Source: Chthonomonas sp. UBA1950 (GTDB lineage Bacteria; Armatimonadota; Fimbriimonadia; Fimbriimonadales; Fimbriimonadaceae). From it: a DNA stretch of 63,048 bases. Where the stretch lies: the NCBI GenBank assembly GCA_002336105.1, contig DDEQ01000022.1:85070-148117 (forward strand). Direction: 5' to 3'. Under the pieces are notes generated by a model. That model ran no database searches and was not told the DNA's origin. It worked only from the letters and a program-made list of their open reading frames with translations. A program made the position numbers and the translations under genes. Below, one piece after another: positions 49,362 through 57,682 of the stretch; the stretch's first letter is position 1, and each line of letters opens with the position of its first letter.

Positions 49362-50247
49362 AAGCTAGCGGTAGAGTTCGCACAATGACTTCGGTTCCGC
49401 TTTCAACTTGCAAAGCCATACCATTGATCAAGAACTCATTTCGCAGATTCATGCTCGACAGAAATCCATGTTCTGGCGAGGATAGACAATAATTGACCTG
49501 ACCAGCGACGGTTTGACCAGCATAAACCTTTGCCGATGGCTCCAGCATCATGTCTGATTGGATCGCGACCCAAGTCTTGTTGGTATGTCCTCTGCTGTAA
49601 ATGCGCATCAGCACTTCCTGCCCCAAGTAGCACCCTTTTCGATAGGAGATGTGCTTAGCCTCAAAGTCTTTTCCTAACTCTGGCGGAAGGGTCTTTGCGT
49701 TCATATCCTTGCCCCATGCAGGGATTCCGTTCACAAGCCGTCGTAACTCAATAGCCTCCTGGCTCGCCACGGGAATACCAGTTAAATCGAGTGATTCGCT
49801 AAACCAAACATCGATACCGCCGCCTGCCCGATTTGACTCAAATAGAAGCGTCCCAGGTGGGACTGAAGGCTTTAGCCGTTCGAGCGATTCGACCGCTCGC
49901 GGACCTTGAATTGACCACCCAGTCAGAGTTTCAGTCAGATTCTCCGCTTCGATGTCCTCAAGGATGACCATTTTATTAAATCGTTCGAGTACGGCCTCTA
50001 TGCAGGCGTTCTCAACTGAAATGTAGATCGAATCGCCTTTAGCCCAAGCATCGAGGCGCGCCACCGGTTGCCCAGTCGCCGTACAAAAGCAAAACGAGAT
50101 CGAGCCACTCTCTGTGAGCATTCGCATGTCGTTCGTCGCTTGGCCTTGTAACCAATCTAGTCGATCCTCGCCGGTGACCTTGATAAGAGAAACACCGGTT
50201 AGGGGGAAACAGGCACAAGATGACTTAAATTCTTCGTATCCAACCAT
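49360..50247 (-). CDS. ygfZ: YgfZ/GcvT-fold folate-binding protein
   Basis: This protein helps maintain iron-sulfur enzymes and binds tetrahydrofolate (family knowledge). The 295 residues have the GcvT-like fold with LTGVSLIKVTGEDRLDWLQGQ (part, residues 17-37), then the hallmark KGCYLGQEVLMRI with the reactive Cys in the KGCYxGQE motif near 207. Length is close to that of E. coli YgfZ (326). It is divergent from the DUF2993 gene, with about 57 bases between the starts. The plus-strand T-run of the adjacent terminator overlaps its stop codon. Confidence 0.9.
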   Translation of the reverse strand: MVGYEEFKSSCACFPLTGVSLIKVTGEDRLDWLQGQATNDMRMLTESGSISFCFCTATGQPVARLDAWAKGDSIYISVENACIEAVLERFNKMVILEDIEAENLTETLTGWSIQGPRAVESLERLKPSVPPGTLLFESNRAGGGIDVWFSESLDLTGIPVASQEAIELRRLVNGIPAWGKDMNAKTLPPELGKDFEAKHISYRKGCYLGQEVLMRIYSRGHTNKTWVAIQSDMMLEPSAKVYAGQTVAGQVNYCLSSPEHGFLSSMNLRNEFLINGMALQVESGTEVIVRTLPLA

Positions 50248-50304
50248 AGACTCAGCGACACTCGCCGCTATCTGCTACGATTGCAGGCAGGGGATTGTGC
50301 CGGA

Positions 50305-51099
50305 ATGTTTTTACTCTTTCTAGGGCTTGCTGGTGCGTGGTTTGGAGCTGGGGCCGAAGTTCGTCACTTAGAAAGCAAAGCCGCTCACCAAATATCAAGT
50401 CAGCTTCAGGGCGAACATCGCCGAGTTTCGGTGCGAACACGCCTTGGGCTAGAGGGTGTTTCAGGGATTATCCATGAGGTCACCATCAAAGCATCGAAGT
50501 TTCAAACCCCAGGGCTACCACTTTTCACCGAACCTGAAAGGACACAAAGCGGCAAAATACGAACTCTGCGACTAGACCTAACCGACTTTTCACTGGGAAG
50601 CCTTCACATGGATCGACTCAGCGCCAGTATCCCAGACTGTCGATTCGACATGGGGCAGGCAAAGAAGGGGCAGATCATCCTGAGCAAGAGCGGAATTGGC
50701 GATGGATCTGTTTCCATCAAAGCCAAGGACCTTGAAGACTTTATCCTGCATAAATTCCACGAGATCAAACGCGTCAAAGTTGTGTTGCAAGATGGACGGG
50801 TGAAAGTCAGCGGTTACGGTGAATTCATCGTCATTGCGACCGAGTTTTCAGTGGACGCTAAGCTTGTTGCGGAGAAGAACAAACTCATGCTTCGCGATGC
50901 AGTGATCACCTTCGACGGCAATACCGCTGACCCAACCTCTCAGCAACTTTTGCTCGACACGCTCAATCCGGTGGTCGATCTGGATGCTGATTTACACCTT
51001 TTCGGCGCGATTGACGTGAACAAGATCGTCACTGATAAAGGGATTTTGACTGCTAGCGGGAAAACGCAGATTCCAGTTCGTCCGAAAGAAACACACTAG
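50305..51099 (+). CDS. DUF2993 (LmeA-like) exported protein
   Basis: This 264-residue protein has a signal peptide (FLLFLGLAGAWFGAGA) and a beta-rich body resembling the DUF2993/LmeA family of phospholipid-binding proteins: repeated patterns of KIRTLRLDLTDFSLGSL and ISAKDL-like segments (SIKAKDLEDFI). The ATG at 50305 is chosen over a TTG at 50281 because the signal peptide starts there. Mycobacterial relatives act in lipid mannosylation; a role here is not shown. Its 3' end overlaps purE by four bases in convergent orientation. Confidence 0.72.
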   Translation: MFLLFLGLAGAWFGAGAEVRHLESKAAHQISSQLQGEHRRVSVRTRLGLEGVSGIIHEVTIKASKFQTPGLPLFTEPERTQSGKIRTLRLDLTDFSLGSLHMDRLSASIPDCRFDMGQAKKGQIILSKSGIGDGSVSIKAKDLEDFILHKFHEIKRVKVVLQDGRVKVSGYGEFIVIATEFSVDAKLVAEKNKLMLRDAVITFDGNTADPTSQQLLLDTLNPVVDLDADLHLFGAIDVNKIVTDKGILTASGKTQIPVRPKETH

Positions 51100-51578
51100 C
51101 CAAGGGCAGCGTTCATCTCGTCGACTAGGGCTTTCATAGCCTCGGCATAGTCCGCAAGTTTCAGTGCCACGAGTTCATCGGTTGCGCCTATGATTCGCGC
51201 AGCTAACAACCCAGCATTCTTTCCGTTTCCTATTGCTACGGTCGCAACTGGGATTCCGGCGGGCATCTGCACAATCGAATAGAGCGAATCAACTCCGCTA
51301 AGCGCCTTAGTCTGAACCGGAACCCCGATAACAGGCAAGGTCGTCAGCGAGGCGATCATTCCGGGAAGGTGTGCCGCTCCGCCTGCACCGGCGATGATCA
51401 CTTTCAGCCCCCGGCTTCTTGCCGATTTTGCATACTCGTACATCGCGTCTGGCGTTCGGTGGGCGCTCACAACCTTGATTTCGTAGGCGATGCCAAACTC
51501 GGCTAGAACATCGCCTGCGGGTCTCATGGTGTCTAGATCGCTACTGCTTCCCATGACGATGCCAACAACGGAACTCAT
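51096..51578 (-). CDS. purE: N5-carboxyaminoimidazole ribonucleotide mutase
   Basis: PurE moves the carboxyl group from N5 to C4 of the aminoimidazole ribotide in purine synthesis. The 160 residues (ATG at 51578) contain MGSSSDLDTM, VSAHRTPDAM with the catalytic histidine, GAGGAAHLPGMIA and VGVPVQTKAL. Nine more in-frame residues back to a TTG at 51605 do not belong to the conserved part. It overlaps the 3' end of the unknown gene upstream if that start is used. purK is not in the window. Confidence 0.96.
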   Translation of the reverse strand: MSSVVGIVMGSSSDLDTMRPAGDVLAEFGIAYEIKVVSAHRTPDAMYEYAKSARSRGLKVIIAGAGGAAHLPGMIASLTTLPVIGVPVQTKALSGVDSLYSIVQMPAGIPVATVAIGNGKNAGLLAARIIGATDELVALKLADYAEAMKALVDEMNAALG

Positions 51579-51582
51579 GCTT

Positions 51583-52284
51583 TCATTGTGGCATCGTTGG
51601 TTCAATCGCTATGTTCGCTTGCTCATGCGCAATTTTGGCGAGTTGCTGTGCGATCCGGCTTCGCTCATCCGTTGAGAGTCCTGGCTCCCTCAATTTCGCC
51701 GCCAACGATTCCAGAGTATCAGCCGATTCAACCGTTACATCCGTCGCGACTACGAGCTGGGTATCTGCTTCCTCCGGTGCTGGTGGAGTTGGAGGAGTTG
51801 GAGGAGTCGCGTATTTGGCAGCTTTGCCCATCAATTTAGTTCGAATGATTTCGCTTATGGTTCCAGAGTCTAGGAATGGAGCGAGAGCGGGAAGTAATCC
51901 CTCGTGGAAGCGCCCGCCTGCCGCAATCCTCTCCCTTATGATCGCTGACAGGTCTTCAGCCTTTGTGAACGGGGCAATGGCGATGAGCGCACCGAAGTCG
52001 TTGTCTTCATCGCTCTCCCGTTTTCGTTCATCGCTCACATAAGCCGACAACATTCTGCTTTCGACGCCGATCGTTGCATAGGTCGCGGTTTTCGGATCAA
52101 GTTCCTCGAAAAGGCTTGCTGAGATACGCCCTTGCTGTATCAGCTCACGAAGCACAGAATTGTATCGAAGAGCTACTCTCTCTTGCCCACCATCAAGGGC
52201 ACCAGTGAGACTTGCGTTTTCGCACAAATCTGAAATCTCTCTCAGAAATCTAAGTATTGAATTGCTCTGCATTGGTTTCACCAT
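51583..52284 (-). CDS. Unknown protein coupled to an ECF sigma factor
   Basis: This 233-residue soluble protein is not recognised. It has an N-terminal helical part (about 1-110), a region with a simple TPPTPPTPPAP repeat (coded by GGAGTT-type repeats at 51780-51810), and a helical C-terminus rich in Glu and Ala. No membrane segment or zinc-binding anti-sigma motif is visible. Its ATG overlaps the ECF sigma factor stop by seven bases, a layout often used for anti-sigma factors, but the domain does not match one. An anti-sigma or co-factor role is inference. Confidence 0.6.
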   Translation of the reverse strand: MVKPMQSNSILRFLREISDLCENASLTGALDGGQERVALRYNSVLRELIQQGRISASLFEELDPKTATYATIGVESRMLSAYVSDERKRESDEDNDFGALIAIAPFTKAEDLSAIIRERIAAGGRFHEGLLPALAPFLDSGTISEIIRTKLMGKAAKYATPPTPPTPPAPEEADTQLVVATDVTVESADTLESLAAKLREPGLSTDERSRIAQQLAKIAHEQANIAIEPTMPQ

Positions 52285-52859
52285 TTTTCATTTTCAAATG
52301 CAGGACCAAGCTTCTGCCGGAGCGCAGCCCTGCCTGCATGAAGGTTCCATTTCACGGTGGTTGCTGGTAGCTCCAGGTAGGTCGCTATTTGACCCACTGA
52401 GTATTGCTCCCCGTAATAAAGGCGAATGCACTGTGCCATCAGCGTAGGCAAACGCTCGATGGCTTCCTGGATGATGTTCGACATTGCAACCGCACCCGCT
52501 TCTGGGGCAGCCTGCAGTTGTCGATCCATTTCATGAATCGATAAATGAGTGTTAATGCCTTCTCGGGAAAGACGTCGCGCACGATTTCGAACAATTGCTG
52601 CGAGCCAAGGCCCAAACTTCGTAGGATCTTGGAGTTGCTTGAGAGACCGAAAGGCCGTGATGAAACCGTCTTGGACGGCATCTTCAACCAATTCGCCCTT
52701 TAGAACCGTTCCCGCGACAGCACGCATGGCGGCACGGTACCGACATGCGAGCCACTCAAACGCTTCGCGGTTACCCATGCGGGCTTCTGCAATTAGTTCA
52801 AGCTCTTTTTCGCCAACATCCATCTGACTGTGAATTCCTTCGATAGATGGAGTCCACAT
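52278..52859 (-). CDS. ECF-type sigma-70 factor
   Basis: This 193-residue protein holds sigma region 2 (about 20-90, YRAAMRAVAG, DAVQDGFITAFRSL) and region 4 with a helix-turn-helix (about 130-190, YSVGQIATYLELPATTVKW). Regions 1 and 3 are missing, as expected of extracytoplasmic function sigma factors. Typical motifs such as AEDAVQD and the VKWNLHAGRAALRQ recognition helix are present. Start at 52859 is uncertain; an internal ATG at 52823 with GAAGGAA upstream is an alternative. It overlaps the unknown downstream gene. Confidence 0.92.
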   Translation of the reverse strand: MWTPSIEGIHSQMDVGEKELELIAEARMGNREAFEWLACRYRAAMRAVAGTVLKGELVEDAVQDGFITAFRSLKQLQDPTKFGPWLAAIVRNRARRLSREGINTHLSIHEMDRQLQAAPEAGAVAMSNIIQEAIERLPTLMAQCIRLYYGEQYSVGQIATYLELPATTVKWNLHAGRAALRQKLGPAFENEKW

Positions 52860-52925
52860 AACCCCTAACCGATAGAAGAATTTGCAGATTTAGGTTTCTT
52901 GAGTTAAGAGAGGTATTTCAATTGA

Positions 52926-54251
52926 TCAAGGGTTCGGTTGCCATTCGACATGTCCGTCTCCGAAGATCAAGGCTCGTCCGCTTGAGCCAACGACATAACC
53001 CAGCTGTGTTTTTGAAGGATCACCTGATATTGAACCTCCACCATAGATGTAGTTCACGCGTGAAAGCAAGCTTAGATCCATCATGTATGGATTGAGTTTG
53101 TCTGTGAAATCAGTTCCATCCGGAAAGACATCATCATAATCAGCTGTGTACATTTGGATCGCAGTGCCGGCTTGTTTCGCCGCAGCCATCACCTCATCCT
53201 TATCGAGACGGTTTTTGAGCTTGTTAAGTGCTACTAAATTGAGATTCAGGATTGGACGAATCATCAACGATCCTTGCGACTCGTAGACCACGGCGTTCTG
53301 TCCTTCAGATAGTTCACACCGATTTCCATCCGAAGTGATCAATGCGTAGGTCGGTGTGAACTTATTTTCGGTCTGGCTGGGCTGTGTAGAACCTAGATTC
53401 TGTATTAACGCCGTCGGAGCGGCTGCTCGGTATCTTTCCCCATAGGCTACCCACTGCGAAGACAGATTGAAATCTTTCCGTAGCCCAACTCGAGTCTTGC
53501 CGGACGCTATTGTAACGTAACTAGATTCCTGCTCTCGTCGAATCTGGTCAGGCGGAATGCCCACGAAATCACCTTGCGGAACGACTCGAAATGTAAAAAC
53601 ACTCAGTTTCCCTCCAACTCGTTTCCAAGTCGTCATAAATGGATTTCCCTGTTCGTCGTAGTCAAAGCTCGCGGAGGTCGGAATTGAGCCCTGTCGGATC
53701 GCCAAGCCTTGACTGTTCACCCAGCGGTACTTAGTCTCGTCAATGCCGTTTGTCTTCGTATTTTCCCATTCGAAGAACTCTAGCTTCTTTGAGTTGAAAC
53801 GGACCCTGCTCTGTTCGTCAATCGCGCCGAGAGAACTGACCGAGTTAGTCACCGAGTACACCATCCGAACTTTTCCAGAATTCGTTTGCCTAAAGATGCA
53901 GATGATTGCTGAACCTGGGAGTGGACCGGCTTCGATAAACGAAAGCGATTCTCCTTCGCCAAGCGTGACTGCTTGATTTGCTTTTCGAGTCCTCAGGTCC
54001 CAACGCCAAATGACGTTTTTGTTAAGACTAGGAACCTGGTAAAAGACGGCGGTTCCATCGCGTGAAATCGCCAAAGATTCGCCACCAGCTGCTACTGAAA
54101 TCGGAGGCAACAATGCTAACGCCCCATTCGGCATCTGCAATATGTCGATCTCTCGCTTGATCAATTGCACGTCGTTAAGCGTAGGCAACTGAACAGCAGC
54201 TCCCGACGAAATCAGGAGCGTTCCAATGAGCACAACTGGAAAGACCTTCAC
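52926..54251 (-). CDS. Secreted propeller-like protein with pseudopilin-type C-terminal tail (paralogue)
   Basis: This 441-residue protein has a signal peptide (FPVVLIGTLLISSGAAVQ), propeller-like repeats (ISRDGTAVFYQVPSL, NVIWRWDLRTRKANQAVTL) and a C-terminal 80-residue segment ending in FGDGHVEWQPNP, with GTAIQMYTADYDDVFPDGTD ahead of it. The tail parallels the protein at 27475-28893 (there FGTDNDDKFPS and YADGHAKWVPNP). The upstream gene is the divergent hflX. Unknown function; the tail resembles pseudopilin C-termini without the N-terminal methylation site. Confidence 0.72.
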   Translation of the reverse strand: MKVFPVVLIGTLLISSGAAVQLPTLNDVQLIKREIDILQMPNGALALLPPISVAAGGESLAISRDGTAVFYQVPSLNKNVIWRWDLRTRKANQAVTLGEGESLSFIEAGPLPGSAIICIFRQTNSGKVRMVYSVTNSVSSLGAIDEQSRVRFNSKKLEFFEWENTKTNGIDETKYRWVNSQGLAIRQGSIPTSASFDYDEQGNPFMTTWKRVGGKLSVFTFRVVPQGDFVGIPPDQIRREQESSYVTIASGKTRVGLRKDFNLSSQWVAYGERYRAAAPTALIQNLGSTQPSQTENKFTPTYALITSDGNRCELSEGQNAVVYESQGSLMIRPILNLNLVALNKLKNRLDKDEVMAAAKQAGTAIQMYTADYDDVFPDGTDFTDKLNPYMMDLSLLSRVNYIYGGGSISGDPSKTQLGYVVGSSGRALIFGDGHVEWQPNP

Positions 54252-54375
54252 ATCTTAGGGACTCTGCACAGCCCTCTTCTGGTTCAGCATTATTACAAGA
54301 TTCTCTTCGTACGTTATAAGGCACAACCGAGCCTAACCCCAGCAACTTAGGTGTCAATGCGTCATCATCTAATGG

Positions 54376-55650
54376 ATGCCGAAGACGGAATCATTAGTGG
54401 AACCAGTGGAAAAGGCTGTCCTTGTTTATGTAAACGAGGATGAGGCTGAAGACTCGATGGTCGAGTCAGAACTTGAAGGGTTATGCGAAGCTGCGCACGT
54501 CGAACCCCTCGTCGGCATTCGTCAACGCCTTGATCGGCCCTACAAAGCTACCTATGTGGGTAGCGGAAAGGTCGAGGAGATCGCTCTTCTTGCCAAAGAA
54601 TCTGAGGCCGACATAGTCTTGATCGATGGCGAACTTTCAGGCATTCAGCAAAGAAATCTTGAGGAGCATTTGGGGGTCAAGGTCATCGACCGCACTCAAC
54701 TCATCTTAGATATCTTCGCTCGCCGAGCGCGAACGAGAGAAGGCATGCTTCAAGTGGAACTCGCCCAGTTAACCTACATGAAGCCGAAGCTTATGTCGGT
54801 CTACACGAAGTTCGAGCGCCAGAAAGGTGGCATTGGAATGCGCGGTCCCGGTGAAACGAAGCTGGAGACTGACCGCCGTATGGTCGAAACGCGAATAAGC
54901 AAGCTCAAAGAAGAGATCGAAGATGTCAAACGAGTTCGAGATCAACAGCGGGCAAGTCGCAGGAAACACCCGTTCCCCTTTGGCACGATTGTCGGTTACA
55001 CCTCTGCTGGTAAGAGCACCCTGATGAACCGGCTGGCAGGAACTGAGCTGTTAGCTGACGCAATGCCCTTTGCAACGCTTGACCCAACTACCCGCAAGAT
55101 CGACTTGCCTGAAGGATACGCTCTCTTTCTGACAGATACTGTCGGATTCATTCGAAATCTCCCCACCCACCTCGTCGCGGCGTTTCAATCAACTCTTGAG
55201 GAGGTTACATTCGCCGACTTTGTTCTTCATGTCGTCGATGTCTCTAACGCATCTTGGGATCTTCAACGAGACGCGGTCATGGAAACACTGCGAATACTAG
55301 GCGCAGAAGACAAGCCGATCATCACCGTTTTCAACAAGATCGACGCGAACGAGGACCCCAGTTTTGTTCGGAGACTTGCTGCGCAATGGGAGAACTCAGT
55401 CGCGATTTCAGCCGTCACGGGCGAAGGTATTGACGACATGCTCCGCGCTATCGTGCGACAAGTCCGAGACTTGCTCGGGTTTGTTCGCGCTCTGGTTCCC
55501 TATGACCAGTCCGGCTTAGTCCAGAACTGCTATGACTACGGAAGAGTTCACACCGTTGATTATCGCGAAGAAGGAATCTTCGTCGAAGCCGAACTCGTGG
55601 CAGAAATGAGAGTCAAGTTAGCCAAGTATGCCGTCGAAACCGCAACATAA
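54376..55650 (+). CDS. hflX: Ribosome-associated GTPase HflX
   Basis: HflX binds the 50S subunit and splits or rescues stalled ribosomes. The 424 residues have the N-terminal nucleotide-binding-like domain (ATYVGSGKVEEI, IDGELSGIQQRNLE), a long coiled-coil segment with GPGETKLETDRR, and the G-domain with P-loop GYTSAGKST (207-215), DTVGFIRNLP (switch II) and FNKID. The P-loop has Ser where most homologues have Asn (GYTNAGKST). The ATG at 54376 lacks a Shine-Dalgarno. It is upstream of the flagellar trio, with 33 bases between, and could be co-transcribed. Confidence 0.95.
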   Translation: MPKTESLVEPVEKAVLVYVNEDEAEDSMVESELEGLCEAAHVEPLVGIRQRLDRPYKATYVGSGKVEEIALLAKESEADIVLIDGELSGIQQRNLEEHLGVKVIDRTQLILDIFARRARTREGMLQVELAQLTYMKPKLMSVYTKFERQKGGIGMRGPGETKLETDRRMVETRISKLKEEIEDVKRVRDQQRASRRKHPFPFGTIVGYTSAGKSTLMNRLAGTELLADAMPFATLDPTTRKIDLPEGYALFLTDTVGFIRNLPTHLVAAFQSTLEEVTFADFVLHVVDVSNASWDLQRDAVMETLRILGAEDKPIITVFNKIDANEDPSFVRRLAAQWENSVAISAVTGEGIDDMLRAIVRQVRDLLGFVRALVPYDQSGLVQNCYDYGRVHTVDYREEGIFVEAELVAEMRVKLAKYAVETAT

Positions 55651-55683
55651 AGGCAGGATCAAACCCTACGATTCCCGGTAGAA

Positions 55684-56121
55684 ATGCCGATACAACCGTT
55701 AATGGCGAAGTTTGCCTTTCGGTTACAAAAGGTACTAGAGTATCGAGAATATGAGGAAGAGTGGGCGAAACAAACCTACCTTGACGCTAAGGCTACGCGC
55801 ATAAAGGTCGAAGCTGAGATCTTGAGCATCCAACACATGCGAGAAGATGTCCTGCGCCAACCTGCACTCTCTCTCAACGAATATCGAGCCATCGAGGAAA
55901 CAGTTCTCAGGTTTGATGATATGGAAACAGAAGCTGAGCTTCAGAAACAAGCGGTCATGGTTGATGAACAAAGAGCCGAAACTGCATGGCAATCCAAGCA
56001 TCAAGAAGTTGAAATTCTAAAGACACTCCGTGAAGAAGAGCTTGAAGAGTTCAACAAAGAAGAGGCAAAGAAGGAGCAAGCCGAACTCGACGAATGGGCA
56101 GTTCTTAGGAGGGCCGCTTAA
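55684..56121 (+). CDS. fliJ: FliJ-like flagellar export chaperone
   Basis: This 145-residue protein is an almost uninterrupted coiled coil. The start AKFAFRLQKVLEYREYEE, after a short N-terminal extension, is the hallmark of FliJ, a small cytosolic protein of the flagellar type III export ATPase complex. The Glu/Lys-rich heptads continue to the end. An ATG at 55702 would give the typical FliJ N-terminus. It overlaps the next gene by one base (TAATG). fliI and fliH are not in the window. Confidence 0.82.
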   Translation: MPIQPLMAKFAFRLQKVLEYREYEEEWAKQTYLDAKATRIKVEAEILSIQHMREDVLRQPALSLNEYRAIEETVLRFDDMETEAELQKQAVMVDEQRAETAWQSKHQEVEILKTLREEELEEFNKEEAKKEQAELDEWAVLRRAA

Positions 56122-56705
56122 TGGCAGATGGACCTTTAGGAGTATCGGGTGTTCAAGCCAGAATGTCGCAGATCGAATCAAACCTGAGGCAACTTCAGCG
56201 AGGCTCAGGGAATGAATTTGGATCACTGTTGAATGGACAACTTGCACAAAACATCCAAAATCCAAATACGCCGTTCAACCCTTTTGGCCCGGGTACGTCG
56301 CTAAGTGGAGCGGTTAAGGTACCGCCTGTTGAGCTTAGATTAAAGGCAGATGCAGCTGCAAGAGCAGCAGGAGTTCCTACTGAGCTACTTTGCGCAGTTG
56401 TAGATGCCGAAAGTGGTTGGGACCCGCAAGCTAAGTCTGATGTCGGGGCAATGGGTCTTATGCAATTAATGCCTGGAACCGCAAGTGATCTTGGAGTTAC
56501 AAACCCGTACGACCCAGAACAAAATTTGAATGGCGGGGCGCGCTATCTTAGAAAACTCCTCGATCAATTTGGTGATACCAAGCTGGCGCTTGCTGCCTAT
56601 AATTCCGGTCCTGGCAGGGTTAAAGAATACAACGGCATCCCACCCTTCTCCGAAACTCAACAGTATGTAAACCGCATCATGGCTCGCCTTGGTAAGGTTC
56701 AATGA
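56121..56705 (+). CDS. Lytic transglycosylase (SLT domain), flagellar-associated
   Basis: This 194-residue protein has a Gln/Asn-rich N-terminal part (about 1-65) and a C-terminal SLT domain (about 70-192). The catalytic Glu97 is in DAESGWDPQAKS, followed by GAMGLMQLMPGTA and AAYNSGPGRVKEYNGIPP. Such enzymes cleave peptidoglycan with formation of an anhydro sugar, for example to let the flagellar rod through the wall. No signal peptide is visible, so export through the flagellar system is possible, as proposed for FlgJ-like proteins. It overlaps both neighbours. Confidence 0.88.
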   Translation: MADGPLGVSGVQARMSQIESNLRQLQRGSGNEFGSLLNGQLAQNIQNPNTPFNPFGPGTSLSGAVKVPPVELRLKADAAARAAGVPTELLCAVVDAESGWDPQAKSDVGAMGLMQLMPGTASDLGVTNPYDPEQNLNGGARYLRKLLDQFGDTKLALAAYNSGPGRVKEYNGIPPFSETQQYVNRIMARLGKVQ

Positions 56706-57142
56706 AGAAGCTCATTTTGATTTTGGTTCCGTTGCTTCTTCTCGGCGGAGGCGGATTCCTCGGCGTTGCGTACATGGGAATCGTCAAGGTTCCAGGTATC
56801 ACAACTGTCAAAAAGAGGCTCGTTTCTTCAAAAGAGGAACGTCCGGCAAGCTACCTGTTCTCATCCACCCTCAAGGTTTCGAAACGTTTACCCGATCCAA
56901 CTGTCAAGCCGAAACCACCGGTCATCGACCCAAAACCTGGTCAGAAGAAAATTGCTGACCTTTGGAGCCAAATGGAGCCAAAGAAGGTCGCAGAAATCGC
57001 TGCAAACCTTACCGACACCGATGTGGCACCTATACTCGTGCAAATGAAGACGGACTTAGTCGCGAAAATCATAGCCGCGATGGAGCCAGACCGGGCAGCG
57101 ACCCTCTGCACTGCGATTAAGAACTTGACGAAGAAAGCTTAG
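56702..57142 (+). CDS. MotE/MgtE-N-like flagellar protein
   Basis: This 146-residue protein has an N-terminal membrane segment (LILILVPLLLLGGGGFLGVAYM, in part) and a C-terminal domain of about 60 residues with the MgtE N-terminal helical repeat pattern (MEPKKVAEIAANLTDTDVAP, MEPDRAATL). A proline-rich linker separates them. This is the layout of MotE, a chaperone of the motor protein MotC in some bacteria. It overlaps the SLT gene by four bases. The 3' end overlaps the peroxiredoxin-like gene on the other strand by 26 bases. Confidence 0.75.
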   Translation: MKKLILILVPLLLLGGGGFLGVAYMGIVKVPGITTVKKRLVSSKEERPASYLFSSTLKVSKRLPDPTVKPKPPVIDPKPGQKKIADLWSQMEPKKVAEIAANLTDTDVAPILVQMKTDLVAKIIAAMEPDRAATLCTAIKNLTKKA

Positions 57143-57644
57143 CTTCCTCAAGCTTTTCTCGAACGGTATCCGCAGAAGCCAGGTCAGATATGTCATCTGC
57201 AACGTGCTTCCACCTGATTGTGCCCTCTTGGTCAAGAATGAACTCGGCGGAAAGCATTCTTGCGTCTCCCACGGGCAAGCCAGGTTTGTAACCCTGAAAC
57301 ATGGCTCCGATCGCTCGACGCATGACCTTTGCGTTGGCGAGCTGATTTACATTGCCGCGAGGAACTCCAAACTTATCGTGCAGGGTCATCTCAACGTCGC
57401 AGACGAGGGGGTGAACTACCCCAAGTTGCTCACGAAAAGACGCGGCTCGCTCAACGTCTGACATCACCACAAAGGCAACATTAAGGTCATCGCCAAGCTC
57501 TTTGAGCTTGGCGATTTGTTGCTTGCAGAAGATGCATCCAAAATGCCGAAGGAATACCAAAGCAATCGGACCGGTTTTGACCAAATCGCGAAGGAAAACC
57601 TTCTCACCCGTATGCAAGACTAGCTCTGAGCTAAGCAAAGGCAC
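57117..57644 (-). CDS. Peroxiredoxin-like thioredoxin-fold protein
   Basis: This 175-residue cytosolic protein has a thioredoxin fold (GPIALVFLRHFGCIFCKQQIAKL) with a CIFC redox pair at Cys37 and Cys40, then a beta-strand-rich middle and FILDQEGTIRWKHVADD. It looks like the AhpC/TSA or PRXL2-type family. The CxxC makes a disulfide reductase or peroxidase activity plausible. The Ser-rich C-terminus (KLSSSSS) is disordered and is coded in the overlap with the convergent MotE-like gene. Confidence 0.82.
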   Translation of the reverse strand: MPLLSSELVLHTGEKVFLRDLVKTGPIALVFLRHFGCIFCKQQIAKLKELGDDLNVAFVVMSDVERAASFREQLGVVHPLVCDVEMTLHDKFGVPRGNVNQLANAKVMRRAIGAMFQGYKPGLPVGDARMLSAEFILDQEGTIRWKHVADDISDLASADTVREKLEEAKLSSSSS

Positions 57645-57682
57645 AGTTCAGTCTACTTCACAAAGATAAGTTGGCATTAGGC

